Part shown: positions 1-7,420 of the stretch, one piece after another
Layout: every line of letters begins with the position of its first letter
Position numbering within the stretch: position 1 is the first letter of the stretch
Assembly (NCBI GenBank): GCA_900753285.1
Contig: CAADYN010000269.1
Span: 1 to 8,230 of the forward strand
DNA from: Clostridia bacterium
Lineage (GTDB): Bacteria; Bacillota; Clostridia; Oscillospirales; CAG-272
Length of the DNA: 8,230 nucleotides
Reading direction: 5' to 3'
Notes under the pieces: model-generated
Database searches by the model: none
The model's input: the letters and a program-made list of their open reading frames with translations, nothing else
Told to the model about the DNA's origin: nothing
Position numbers and translations under genes: made by a program

Positions 1-349
1 ACGAAAAGCCGCCGCCGAACTCGAATCTCGCCCCGTTGTCCATTACGATAAGCTCTCCCTCGGGAATAGCGAAAACGTATTTCACCTTTTCCCCCGAGAG
101 AAGTCCCGCTACCGTGGTATTGTAGTCTCCGGTGTTGCAGACGTATACGCTTCCGCGCTCCTTTTTCGTTCCGACAAGCTCACGGTCTATCTTAATGTTC
201 GACTCCGCGAGTATCTTTACTATGTCGTCGGCTGCTTTTCCGGGAAGGTAGAATATCTCGCTCCGCAGCTTGAATATTACTCCAGTTACTATCAGGCACG
301 ACAGCACCAGGATAACGACGAGCACGTTCAGTATTTTTTTGTGTTCCAT
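1..349 (-). CDS. YycI-like WalK-modulating membrane protein (3' end beyond window)
   Basis: The first 116 residues are visible. The start ATG at 349-347 is preceded by AAAGGAAG about 5 nt upstream and lies 9 nt after the stop of the YycH-like gene. Residues 1-4 are polar or charged (MEHK), followed by a single hydrophobic segment at about 5-25 and then an exported-type domain. The stretch after the TM (LPGKAADDIVKILAESNIKI, then a V-x-N-x-x-DY-type strand and VMDNGARFEF) has the layout of YycI N-terminal domains: a helix, then 'gI.id', then beta strands. In Bacillus, YycI is a single-TM protein that complexes with YycH and the sensor kinase WalK at the membrane and adjusts its activity. Position directly after walR-walK-yycH-like supports this role. 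Similarity is by pattern and gene order only. It could be another TM-anchored extracellular protein with the same domain shape. Confidence 0.65.
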   Translation of the reverse strand, partial: MEHKKILNVLVVILVLSCLIVTGVIFKLRSEIFYLPGKAADDIVKILAESNIKIDRELVGTKKERGSVYVCNTGDYNTTVAGLLSGEKVKYVFAIPEGELIVMDNGARFEFGGGFS

Positions 350-358
350 ATTCTTCCT

Positions 359-1705
359 TTAATTATAAACGCACTGCCATTCCGCGCTGACAGATTCCGA
401 CTGAAAATCGCTTCTGTACACTACCGATGTGCGTGCGACGTGCTTTCCCTCGTTTTCCATAACGGAGATAAAACTGTCCTCGAGCATGAGAATGTGCCTC
501 TCGCCGAGGTTTCTCACAGAGACGGAGTAGAGCTTCATCTTTCTCAGAATACCGTTTTCAAACTCCGCAGTAAACGCAGGCTCAGTGTCGCATATTCTTA
601 TTCCGTTGAAGGCGTACATGAATTCAAGCGTCACCCTGCCCTCGCTGGAGGTAACGGAGTCAAGGTAAATCTCGCCGTCTCCCCCCGTGATGTTTCTGTT
701 GAGCGAGCGGAAGTAGGTTATTATCGAGATTGACGCCTTTATATATTCCGCAAGCGACGGCTCTTCACTGTATCCGATGAAGTCCCCAAGCCCTATTCCG
801 CCGTCAGACGCAGAGTTGTATTCCACGCCCGATTCTCTGATATAAAGCGCGCCGTGAGTGTCGACATAGCTGTCCATTCCCTCTTCGTCAACGTGGGATG
901 AGAGCAGCTTATCGGGGTTGAGCGCGAAAAATCTCATAAGGCTGCTTTTTTCTTCGTCCGTCATTTCCGTCTGGATGAGCGCGCCCGTGTTTCCGGTGAT
1001 AAGGATATTTCTCGTTGCGATGTTGTCCGTGAATACCGGCTGACCGTTCGACATTTTGAAGGCGTACATATCCGCGCGGTACGAGTTCAGCATTTTTTCC
1101 GTGCTCTCGCCTGTGAGGATGCTCTCCGTTGTTCCCGTGTAGAACTTCACCTCACCGCTTTTGCTTTTCACGGCTATATCAATCTTGCCCGAGCCGTCGG
1201 TGTTTGGGATGATGTACATCTCGTAGATATATGACGACACCGTATCCCTATCTGTCTCGTCTCCTCGGGAAGCGTCCGCAAACACTCCGACTACGCAGTC
1301 CGGCAGCTCGCTGTGATATCTCACGTAAACCGAAATATCGCTCTCGGCAAGCAGACTCCAGTCCGTACCGCTTCTCTCGATAACGCAGTCGCTTTTCACT
1401 ACCTCGGATATAACTCCCGACAGCTCACGGTAAATCTCCGCAAGAATATTCGCCGAGCCGGAAACTCCGAGCTGCTCACCGTCGTAGGTTATTCCGATAA
1501 ACTCCGGCAGTATGAAGCGCGTTATATCAATGCTGTATTCGGTTTTCTCCGCGGTTATGGTGCTTAGGTCAAATGGAACGAGCGACTGGCTTAGGTTCAG
1601 CATATAAACGATGCCGAGTACCATTACGACAAGCGAGACTGTCAGAACAGCGCATATCACGGTTTTTACGGTGTTTGCATTGCTATTATCGCTTTTTTTC
1701 GTCAT
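359..1705 (-). CDS. YycH-like membrane-anchored regulator of WalK
   Basis: This encodes about 448 residues from the ATG at 1705-1703, which overlaps the walK stop as ATGA and has AAAAAGGAA 5 nt upstream. A longer reading from 1738 (459 aa) would overlap walK by 37 nt with no better ribosome site, so the shorter start is preferred. The protein has a short charged N-terminus, one TM helix at about residues 13-36 (VICAVLTVSLVVMVLGIVYM), and a large extracytoplasmic domain of about 410 residues with alternating beta strands. The C-terminal part (around GRVTLEFMYAFNGI and AEFENGILRKMKLYSV) reads like the YycH/YycI strand pattern. Topology, size (Bacillus YycH is about 450 aa) and position immediately after walK fit a YycH orthologue that inhibits or tunes WalK. 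Primary sequence looks strongly diverged, so the family call comes mainly from context and topology. No catalytic motif is visible. Confidence 0.6.
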   Translation of the reverse strand: MTKKSDNSNANTVKTVICAVLTVSLVVMVLGIVYMLNLSQSLVPFDLSTITAEKTEYSIDITRFILPEFIGITYDGEQLGVSGSANILAEIYRELSGVISEVVKSDCVIERSGTDWSLLAESDISVYVRYHSELPDCVVGVFADASRGDETDRDTVSSYIYEMYIIPNTDGSGKIDIAVKSKSGEVKFYTGTTESILTGESTEKMLNSYRADMYAFKMSNGQPVFTDNIATRNILITGNTGALIQTEMTDEEKSSLMRFFALNPDKLLSSHVDEEGMDSYVDTHGALYIRESGVEYNSASDGGIGLGDFIGYSEEPSLAEYIKASISIITYFRSLNRNITGGDGEIYLDSVTSSEGRVTLEFMYAFNGIRICDTEPAFTAEFENGILRKMKLYSVSVRNLGERHILMLEDSFISVMENEGKHVARTSVVYRSDFQSESVSAEWQCVYN

Positions 1706-3540
1706 TTCAGTTCCTTTTTCTCGATTTTTATTCTGCACGCAACGGGAAGCTCTATGGTAACGGACGTGCCTTGTCCCAATACGCTGTCTATCTTTATGCT
1801 TCCTCCGTGCGCTTCAACAAGCTCCTTTGCAATGGCGAGCCCCAGTCCCGTACCGCCCGCGTCCTGATTTCGCGATTTTTCCACTCGGTAGAATCTCTCG
1901 AACAGGTGGGCTATGTCCTCCTGCGGTATTCCGATTCCGTTGTCCCTTACGTTTATGATAACGCTGTCATGCTGCGTCTTCATCAGCTTTATGTCTATCT
2001 GACCGCCGTCGGGAGTGTATTTTATCGCATTTGAGATTATATTTATGACAACCTGCTCTATTCTCTGTCTGTCGGCGGTTATCTCGGGAAGATCTCTGTC
2101 GCAGCCGAAGGTTATCCTGTGTCCGTGCGCTTCGAGATCCCCTCTCATAACGTCGCAAAGTCTTCTCACCGACTGTCTGAGATCGAATTTCTCTATGTTC
2201 CACTGCGTCTTTTTGTTGTCCAGTCTTGACAGCACGAGAAGGTCTGACACTATCCTCTTCATTCTGTCGCTCTCGGAGAGAACCATGTCGAGGAAGTAGT
2301 TGCGCGTCTCCTCGTCCATTTCTTCGTCCATCCGTATCGTTTCAGCCGCGCTCTTTATGGCGGTCAGCGGAGTTTTAAGCTCGTGCGAAACGTTAGCCAC
2401 AAACTCGCGTCTGCTTTCGTCAAGCTCGAATCTGCCGGTGACGTCGTGGACTATGACAATGCATCCGACAGCGGTCTTTTTAGCCTCGGCATACTTGAGC
2501 GGTGCGCAGCTTACGTCATACACACGGTCGCCGCATATCCTGTCGCGGAACACAAAGCCGTCCTTCGTACTCTCAACCTCGGCGTCTGGAGAGGTCAGCT
2601 CAAACACTCCGCCCTTGTCAGTCAGCGGAACGTCAAGCAGCTCAAAGCATTTTTCTATTGTCAGCTTTCCGACGGACGAGCCGAACAATGCTCCCGCGCT
2701 GTTGTTTGACTGCATTACCGCTCCCCCCTCGGTGAAGGCAATGACGGGGTCGCGCAGGCAGGAGAGTACGGTTTCGAGTTTTTCTCGCTCTCCATCGACT
2801 TCCTCAAGCGTAGTGCGCAGTCTTTCCCTCATGTAGTTGAAATTTTCCGCAAGCACGCCGATTTCGTCCTCCGAGCGCACCTCTATCTCATGCGAGAATT
2901 CCCCGGACGCCACAAGCTGAGTACCGTAGGTCAGGCTTTGCAGGGGGGACGAGATGGACTTCGCGAGGAAGAACGACAGCAGCACCGCTATGAATATTCC
3001 GATAAGCATCGCCTGGAATACTATGCGGTAAAGTACGCCGTTGAGCTGTCTCATCTCGCCGAGGGAGTCTATGATATAAACTATAACGTCGTCCGCGCTG
3101 TCACCGTCAACGGAGATTCTCACCGCCCAGTCGGAGCTGTCCATGCTTCCCGAGCTGCTGTTTTCCCCGCTTCCGCTAATCGCAGTGAGAAGGTTCGGCG
3201 TTATCTTCAGCGTTGAGCCGAGAGTGATATCCGAGCCGGAGAGCATTTCCCCGTCAAGGTTCAAGACGAAATAGTTGCGGTTTTTGTCGATTCCGAGTAT
3301 ACTGCCGTATGAAGCGAGGACGTTTTTCATTTCTGATGCGGGACGTTCGCTCTGCGCGGCTTGTTTCAGCTCCGGCATGAGGATTCCGCCCTCGTCAAAG
3401 CATTCCGTCATCTGCTCCGCGAAATTTTCGACATAGTAAGACGTAACTCCGCTGAGAAGTATCGCGCCAACGGAACACATAACGGCTATGATAAACACAA
3501 GAAGTATTAAAACTATCTTGAAATACAGACTTTTGAACAT
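1702..3540 (-). CDS. walK: Sensor histidine kinase WalK (YycG)
   Basis: At 612 residues this matches the usual length of WalK (about 610). Domains in order: TM1 at about 7-32; an extracytoplasmic sensor domain at about 33-170; TM2 at about 173-193; HAMP at about 193-245; a cytoplasmic PAS-like domain at about 253-370; a HisKA dimerisation helix with the phospho-acceptor in VSHELKTPL (His386); and a HATPase_c domain with N box around Asn504 (ISNAIKY), G1 box DNGIGIP (532-538) and G2 box GTGLGLAIAKE (563-573). It autophosphorylates on His386 and passes the phosphate to WalR encoded just upstream, controlling cell-wall hydrolase and envelope genes. The start ATG is 9 nt after the walR stop and has a poor Shine-Dalgarno (the gap reads GCCGCCCCT), so translation may depend on coupling to walR. 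PhoR shares the TM-HAMP-PAS-HisKA layout. The WalR-type partner and the downstream YycH/YycI-like genes favour WalK. Confidence 0.9.
   Translation of the reverse strand: MFKSLYFKIVLILLVFIIAVMCSVGAILLSGVTSYYVENFAEQMTECFDEGGILMPELKQAAQSERPASEMKNVLASYGSILGIDKNRNYFVLNLDGEMLSGSDITLGSTLKITPNLLTAISGSGENSSSGSMDSSDWAVRISVDGDSADDVIVYIIDSLGEMRQLNGVLYRIVFQAMLIGIFIAVLLSFFLAKSISSPLQSLTYGTQLVASGEFSHEIEVRSEDEIGVLAENFNYMRERLRTTLEEVDGEREKLETVLSCLRDPVIAFTEGGAVMQSNNSAGALFGSSVGKLTIEKCFELLDVPLTDKGGVFELTSPDAEVESTKDGFVFRDRICGDRVYDVSCAPLKYAEAKKTAVGCIVIVHDVTGRFELDESRREFVANVSHELKTPLTAIKSAAETIRMDEEMDEETRNYFLDMVLSESDRMKRIVSDLLVLSRLDNKKTQWNIEKFDLRQSVRRLCDVMRGDLEAHGHRITFGCDRDLPEITADRQRIEQVVINIISNAIKYTPDGGQIDIKLMKTQHDSVIINVRDNGIGIPQEDIAHLFERFYRVEKSRNQDAGGTGLGLAIAKELVEAHGGSIKIDSVLGQGTSVTIELPVACRIKIEKKELK
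1711..1719 (-). promoter_or_regulatory. Shine-Dalgarno deciding the YycH-like start
   Basis: AAAAAGGAA on the minus strand ends 5 nt before the ATG at 1705-1703. It lies inside the last codons of walK, and the ATG overlaps the walK TGA. This supports the 1705 start over the upstream in-frame ATG at 1738 and suggests translational coupling between walK and the next gene. Confidence 0.65.
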
Positions 3541-3549
3541 AGGGGCGGC

Positions 3550-4266
3550 TTATCTTTTGCAGAGGTAGTAGCCTACGCCGCGTTTTGTCATGAGGTATTC
3601 GGGATGCGCGGGATCGGATTCTATTTTCTTGCGTATTCTGTTCACCGTAACGTCAACCGTGCGTATATCTCCGAAGTAGTCGTCGTAGCCCCATATCTTC
3701 TCAAGCAAATCCTCGCGCGAAAAAGCCTGTCCGAGGTTCTCCGCAAGGAACAGAATGAGGTTGTAGTCTTTTTTCGACATCTCGATTGGTTCTCCGCTTT
3801 TCTCGACGGAATAGTGGGCTTTGTCTATGGTCAGCTCTCCCACGGTGATTATATCGGGGTCGGTTTTCTCTCCCGTCACAACTTCTCCCGATGAGCGGCG
3901 TATGTTCGCTTTTATCCTTGCTTTAAGCTCCGGGAATGAGAAAGGCTTTGTCACATAGTCGTCCCCGCCGGTTTCAAGTCCGAGAATGCGGTCCTTTTCC
4001 TCCTCGCGCGCCGTCACAAAGATTATCGGGACCTGACTCTTGCGGCGTATTCTCTCGCACACGTCAAATCCGTTCATCTTCGGCAGCATTATGTCAAGCA
4101 GAATAAGGTCATATCCGCCTTGCAGTCCCATTTTAAGTCCTTCTTCGCCGTCGGATGCTATATCGCAGTCGTAGCCGTCTTTTCTTATATTATAAGCGAG
4201 TACCTGAGCAATAATGCGCTCGTCCTCAACTACAAGAATTTTCTTCTTTTTGTCGTTGTTTTCCAT
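3550..4266 (-). CDS. walR: OmpR-family response regulator WalR (YycF)
   Basis: The 238 residues are full length for WalR. The receiver domain (about 8-122) shows the acidic pair E14/D15 (VVEDE), phospho-acceptor Asp58 in LILLDIMLPKMNG, Thr85 in FVTA, and Lys107 in YVTKPF. A winged-helix Trans_reg_C domain follows (about 138-236), with the recognition segment RTVDVTVNRIRKKIE and the C-terminal wing GVGYYL. The segment RTVDVTVNRIRKKIESDPAH closely follows WalR/YycF proteins. Phosphorylated by WalK, WalR binds TGTWAH-N5-TGTWAH repeats and controls peptidoglycan hydrolase genes. The start is well set: AAAGGAG lies 10 nt upstream of the ATG in a 21-nt gap after the preceding gene. A PhoP-type regulator is the main alternative; the two families are close. 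Confidence 0.9.
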   Translation of the reverse strand: MENNDKKKKILVVEDERIIAQVLAYNIRKDGYDCDIASDGEEGLKMGLQGGYDLILLDIMLPKMNGFDVCERIRRKSQVPIIFVTAREEEKDRILGLETGGDDYVTKPFSFPELKARIKANIRRSSGEVVTGEKTDPDIITVGELTIDKAHYSVEKSGEPIEMSKKDYNLILFLAENLGQAFSREDLLEKIWGYDDYFGDIRTVDVTVNRIRKKIESDPAHPEYLMTKRGVGYYLCKR

Positions 4267-4287
4267 ACTTTTAAGACTCCTTTACGC

Positions 4288-5373
4288 CTATTCAAATATG
4301 TTTGCCGTCTTTATCTCCCCGCTCTGCATCTCCGACAGAAGCACCGCCATTCTCTCCGAGTTCCAGCAGTCCTCGAGGAATATCGTCACGCAGTCACGTT
4401 CTTCAAGCAGCGTGCGCATCTCTTCCACAATTCCGTCGGGATATGACGCGCCGTTCACCGTGTAGTCGGGTTTTATAGCATAATATCCCCTCTCGAGAAG
4501 CCAAGCGTCAAGCTCGTCGTCGCCGGTTGTGAGCGTGTATCTCGTCACCTTCCCCGTGAGCTTTTTCAGTCTTGTGTTCAGCGAATCGAGATATGCCGCG
4601 ATTATATCAGCCGTATCGGTTTTGCTCTCCTCCGCGTTGAATTCGGGAAGCGCGAGACAGTACCCGCCGTCAGCAGCAAGCTCTATGATACGCTCGTCGC
4701 TTGTTTCCTCACTCACGAAATATGTGTAGTCAAGTCCGTAGTAGTCAAGGTTGCCGCGCGCGGGAAAATATGCGTCGCTGTCGTCGGGCGTCGAGCAGAA
4801 AAGGTATATCTTCTTCACGGTGGCGGTATTGTCGGCCGTGTTCTGTTCGGGACTATCGTTTGTCGTGCTCTGCTCACTCTCGGTGTACGAACGAAGCAGC
4901 TCGGTGAGAGAGAAAATCATGTTTTCGTCATAGAAGCGTATGCCGACTTTTCCCTCGCCTTTTTCATAGTATTCGTAGGAAATGCCGAGAGCCTGCGCCG
5001 TTTCCTCAGCGTCAAGGTAAAACACTCCCGCGTCACGGAAAACGTCAATGTTCTCGATAATCTCACCGTTCATCGCCGCCGCTCTTTCCATGAACAGCAC
5101 GGAGATATAGTTCCGCGTGACGGTGTTCATCAAAAAGAGGTTGCCGTCGTTCGGATATGTGAGCGAGATATAGTCAAGCATGGTAAACACCTCGGCGGGA
5201 ACGTAGTTTTTTCCGTCTCTCACGATAAGCGGCGACACAGTGTCCTTGTACCATTTCTCGTCGTTGACTATAATTGTGGGCAGCTCTTTTTCTCCCGCAG
5301 CGTATGCCGATGTGACAAGCAGTGTGAGCACAACCGTAACTGCCGCAAGAGCGCATGAGAGTATCTTTTTCAT
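4288..5373 (-). CDS. Secreted protein: CuAO-N-like domain plus degenerate polysaccharide-deacetylase-like domain
   Basis: This encodes 361 residues. The start ATG overlaps the previous stop as ATGA, with GGAG about 9 nt upstream. An N-terminal signal peptide (KK followed by a hydrophobic core at 4-22) has a likely cleavage after AYA (residue 25). Residues about 30-150 resemble the copper-amine-oxidase N-terminal (stalk) domain common in Firmicute wall proteins: a 'PTIIVNDEKW..PLIVRDGKNYVP' opening, then FYLDAEETAQALGI. A Ser/Thr/Asn/Gln-rich linker (about 162-185) leads to residues 187-361, which follow the NodB fold order: KKIYLFC strand, TYFV strand, ADGGYCLALPEF, then N-x-x-L-x-x-x-TGK and LLERGYYAIKPD. 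The NodB metal and catalytic residues are not seen: the TFDD, H-x3-H and RxPYG sites are replaced. It probably does not deacetylate and may bind glycan or act as a sensor domain. The CuAO call is moderately secure; the pseudo-NodB call is an inference from motif order. Confidence 0.65.
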   Translation of the reverse strand: MKKILSCALAAVTVVLTLLVTSAYAAGEKELPTIIVNDEKWYKDTVSPLIVRDGKNYVPAEVFTMLDYISLTYPNDGNLFLMNTVTRNYISVLFMERAAAMNGEIIENIDVFRDAGVFYLDAEETAQALGISYEYYEKGEGKVGIRFYDENMIFSLTELLRSYTESEQSTTNDSPEQNTADNTATVKKIYLFCSTPDDSDAYFPARGNLDYYGLDYTYFVSEETSDERIIELAADGGYCLALPEFNAEESKTDTADIIAAYLDSLNTRLKKLTGKVTRYTLTTGDDELDAWLLERGYYAIKPDYTVNGASYPDGIVEEMRTLLEERDCVTIFLEDCWNSERMAVLLSEMQSGEIKTANIFE

Positions 5374-6488
5374 TCGGCATTCTCCGTCTCCGTAAATGTC
5401 GGGCGATAATATGCTACCGCGAGGTCGACTACCATTCCGTAGCTGCGCGAGCCTTCAACAGTTCCCTGACTTTTGAGATATCCGTTGTTCACCGCGTCGC
5501 TCACGTCAGCCGCCTTGCTTTCACGATATTTATCGAAGAACACGCTGTAGCAGTTGAGGTCGTATCTTACTCTGAGATCCAGCGCTCTCACAGCCTTTGC
5601 GTACAGTGTGGGAGACGCCTTATACAAGGGGGATATGAGATACTCGTACATATTGATATAGCCCGAATACTGCATATACGGGTCGTCGGAGTTAATGCAG
5701 ACAAGGTACGCGATGAAGTTAGCCTCGTTTTCGCGCGCCACACCTCTCTGATGAGCCATTTCATGCGCTGTAGTATAGACGTTCACAAAATAGGGATAGT
5801 TCGTGTTGAGGTTCGCTTCTCCTGTGAAAAATGTGTACACTCCCGAGATATGCGTGTATGTCATTATGCTCGACAGCATTATCTCCTTCACCGGCGCGTT
5901 CAGCTTCTGTATGAATCCGTATTCGTCCGAGAGCTTTTCGTATGCTTCGGTGCAAAGCTTCACTGTCTCGTCGTGCGAATACGGTCGGAGAGAGCCTTTG
6001 TCCTGCACGATAATAACGTCGTCCACAAGGGAGTTAAGCTTGTCTATCACTATGGATATCGTCTCGTACAGCTCTTCTCCCGTCACGTCTTCGCGGTCTA
6101 TGCCGAGCCTTTTGTCAAGCGTGTCCGTGCGGTAGCTTACGCCGAAATTGAATACGAACACGGAATACACAAGGAGCAATATCGACAGCATTCCCGTAAC
6201 GCACCGCACAAGATAACGGTTGCCCCTCTCGGCCGCTCTCACAGCGTATACGATAACGCAGACAAGGATTATGGGGCTTGATATCACTATAGTCTCAGCA
6301 AGCGAAAACGGGAAGAACGAGGTGAGGTGAGCCGTAAACGCGCGCAGTACGGAGGAAATGTTGTCGCTCCAGAAATTTGCGAAATCAGTCGAGCATATAG
6401 CCGTAATCTGCACTGCCGCCGCGATTATTCCGAGGAGTGCGAAGACCCACGCAAACGCCGGAGTGTAATTTTTAATTTTCTTAATCAT
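5370..6488 (-). CDS. DUF3810 family membrane zinc metallopeptidase
   Basis: This encodes 372 residues. Three hydrophobic segments at about 12-31, 61-84 and 97-116 anchor it in the membrane. A soluble domain follows with TTAHEMAHQRG (His242, Glu243, His246), then ARENEANFIAY, where Glu255 is the likely third zinc ligand (Glu253 is the other candidate). This HExxH plus ENEANF arrangement is characteristic of DUF3810 proteins, usually about 350-380 aa, which are predicted membrane-bound zinc peptidases without a defined substrate. The catalytic domain probably faces outside after an odd number of TM helices. The start overlaps the rluA-type stop as ATGA with a weak AAGG site upstream, and its stop overlaps the next ATG in the same way, so translation is likely coupled on both sides. 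Position upstream of walRK suggests an envelope function. The family call is strong; the substrate is unknown. Confidence 0.85.
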   Translation of the reverse strand: MIKKIKNYTPAFAWVFALLGIIAAAVQITAICSTDFANFWSDNISSVLRAFTAHLTSFFPFSLAETIVISSPIILVCVIVYAVRAAERGNRYLVRCVTGMLSILLLVYSVFVFNFGVSYRTDTLDKRLGIDREDVTGEELYETISIVIDKLNSLVDDVIIVQDKGSLRPYSHDETVKLCTEAYEKLSDEYGFIQKLNAPVKEIMLSSIMTYTHISGVYTFFTGEANLNTNYPYFVNVYTTAHEMAHQRGVARENEANFIAYLVCINSDDPYMQYSGYINMYEYLISPLYKASPTLYAKAVRALDLRVRYDLNCYSVFFDKYRESKAADVSDAVNNGYLKSQGTVEGSRSYGMVVDLAVAYYRPTFTETENAE

Positions 6489-7420
6489 ATATCAGCCTTA
6501 TTGAGAATATTGTTTATGTCGTCAAAACCGATGCTCCGCGCGAGATTCACCATATCTTCGGGAAGAGGGGCGGTCACTTTCATCTCTCGTCCGTCAATGG
6601 GATGCGGGAACGATGTTCTCCATGAATGCAGTGCGTGGCGGGAGATATCGTTGCTTTCCCTGCCGTAGAGCGAATCTCCGATTATGGGACAGCCGACCGA
6701 CGCGAAATGCACCCTTATCTGGTGTGTCCTTCCCGTGACAGGGTACGCCGCGACTATGCATTTTCCGTTTTTTTCGCATATCACGCGGTATTTTGTCACG
6801 GCAGGCTTTGCGTCGTCTGCGTTAGATGAACAAACCTCGCGCTCGATTATGCTGTTGTCGCGGCGGTGCATATATGTTTCAATCACGCCTTCCCGCTGAG
6901 CCGGAGTCTTGTCGAGCATCGCTATGTACGTCTTGTGTATGTCTCCGTTCACCATCGAGGAATACAGCTTATACGACGCGTCCTTTGTGTTGGCGGTGAG
7001 CATACATCCGCTCGTGTCACGGTCAAGCCTGTTCACGGGTCTGAAAACATATGTCGAGCCCTTGTATCTGTACGCGAGAGCGTTCGCCACGGTGTCGAGC
7101 TTGTGTCCGAGGGAGGGATGAGCAGGCATATTGTAAGGCTTGTTCACGGCGGTGAGGTATTCGTCCTCGTACAGCACCTCTATCGGAAGCTCCACGGGGA
7201 TAATGTACGGGCTTACGTCGTCGGGCTTGTCCTCGGTAGCAAGGGAGAGCACGTCGCCTTTTTTCAGCACATAGCGCACCGTGACCCACTCGCCGTTGAC
7301 CTTAATTCCGTCCGGGGAGAACTTGAGCTTTTTTATGAGGTTCATCGAATATCCAAGGTCTTTTTTCAGCACCTCGCGTATTAGTTTTCCCTCATAGTTA
7401 TTATTTATTATGATATCCAT
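6485..7420 (-). CDS. RluA-family 23S rRNA/tRNA pseudouridine synthase
   Basis: At 311 residues this is typical for the RluA/RluD family (about 300-325). An S4-like RNA-binding domain occupies about 1-60 (ending in VNGEWVTVRYVLKKGDVLSL). The synthase domain starts around VLYEDEYLTAVNKP (83-95) and carries the catalytic motif RPVNRLDRDTSG with Asp133, where the family often has His in place of Asn130. Further family signatures are HKTYIAML, PVTGRTHQIRVHFASVGCPI and DSLYG. It isomerises uridine to pseudouridine in structured RNA in the cytoplasm; the exact site (RluD-, RluC- or YlyB/YjbO-like) cannot be told from this sequence. The start overlaps the upstream stop as TAATG and has GAGGA about 5 nt before it. 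It is a housekeeping RNA-modification gene placed in a cell-envelope operon, with no visible functional link to its neighbours. Confidence 0.92.
   Translation of the reverse strand: MDIIINNNYEGKLIREVLKKDLGYSMNLIKKLKFSPDGIKVNGEWVTVRYVLKKGDVLSLATEDKPDDVSPYIIPVELPIEVLYEDEYLTAVNKPYNMPAHPSLGHKLDTVANALAYRYKGSTYVFRPVNRLDRDTSGCMLTANTKDASYKLYSSMVNGDIHKTYIAMLDKTPAQREGVIETYMHRRDNSIIEREVCSSNADDAKPAVTKYRVICEKNGKCIVAAYPVTGRTHQIRVHFASVGCPIIGDSLYGRESNDISRHALHSWRTSFPHPIDGREMKVTAPLPEDMVNLARSIGFDDINNILNKADI

Noticed and set aside
1706..1738. Upstream in-frame start for the YycH-like gene (459 aa)
   Set aside because: It would overlap walK by 37 nt. The ATG at 1705 has a good AAGGA site and the ATGA overlap seen at other junctions of this operon.
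2300..2836. 178-aa Ser-rich open frame on the plus strand
   Set aside because: It is antisense to the WalK PAS and HisKA region. Ser-richness comes from reading reversed Glu/Asp/Arg codons; there is no ribosome site or promoter.
5355..6281. 308-aa open frame on the plus strand
   Set aside because: It lies wholly opposite the DUF3810 gene, whose HEMAH/ENEANF motifs and coupled starts prove the minus strand codes. The plus-strand protein is His/Val/Arg-rich without motifs, a typical antisense shadow of this codon usage.
6866..7384. 172-aa open frame on the plus strand
   Set aside because: It is antisense to the RluA-family gene and rich in His/Val/Arg in the same way as other shadows; no start signal.
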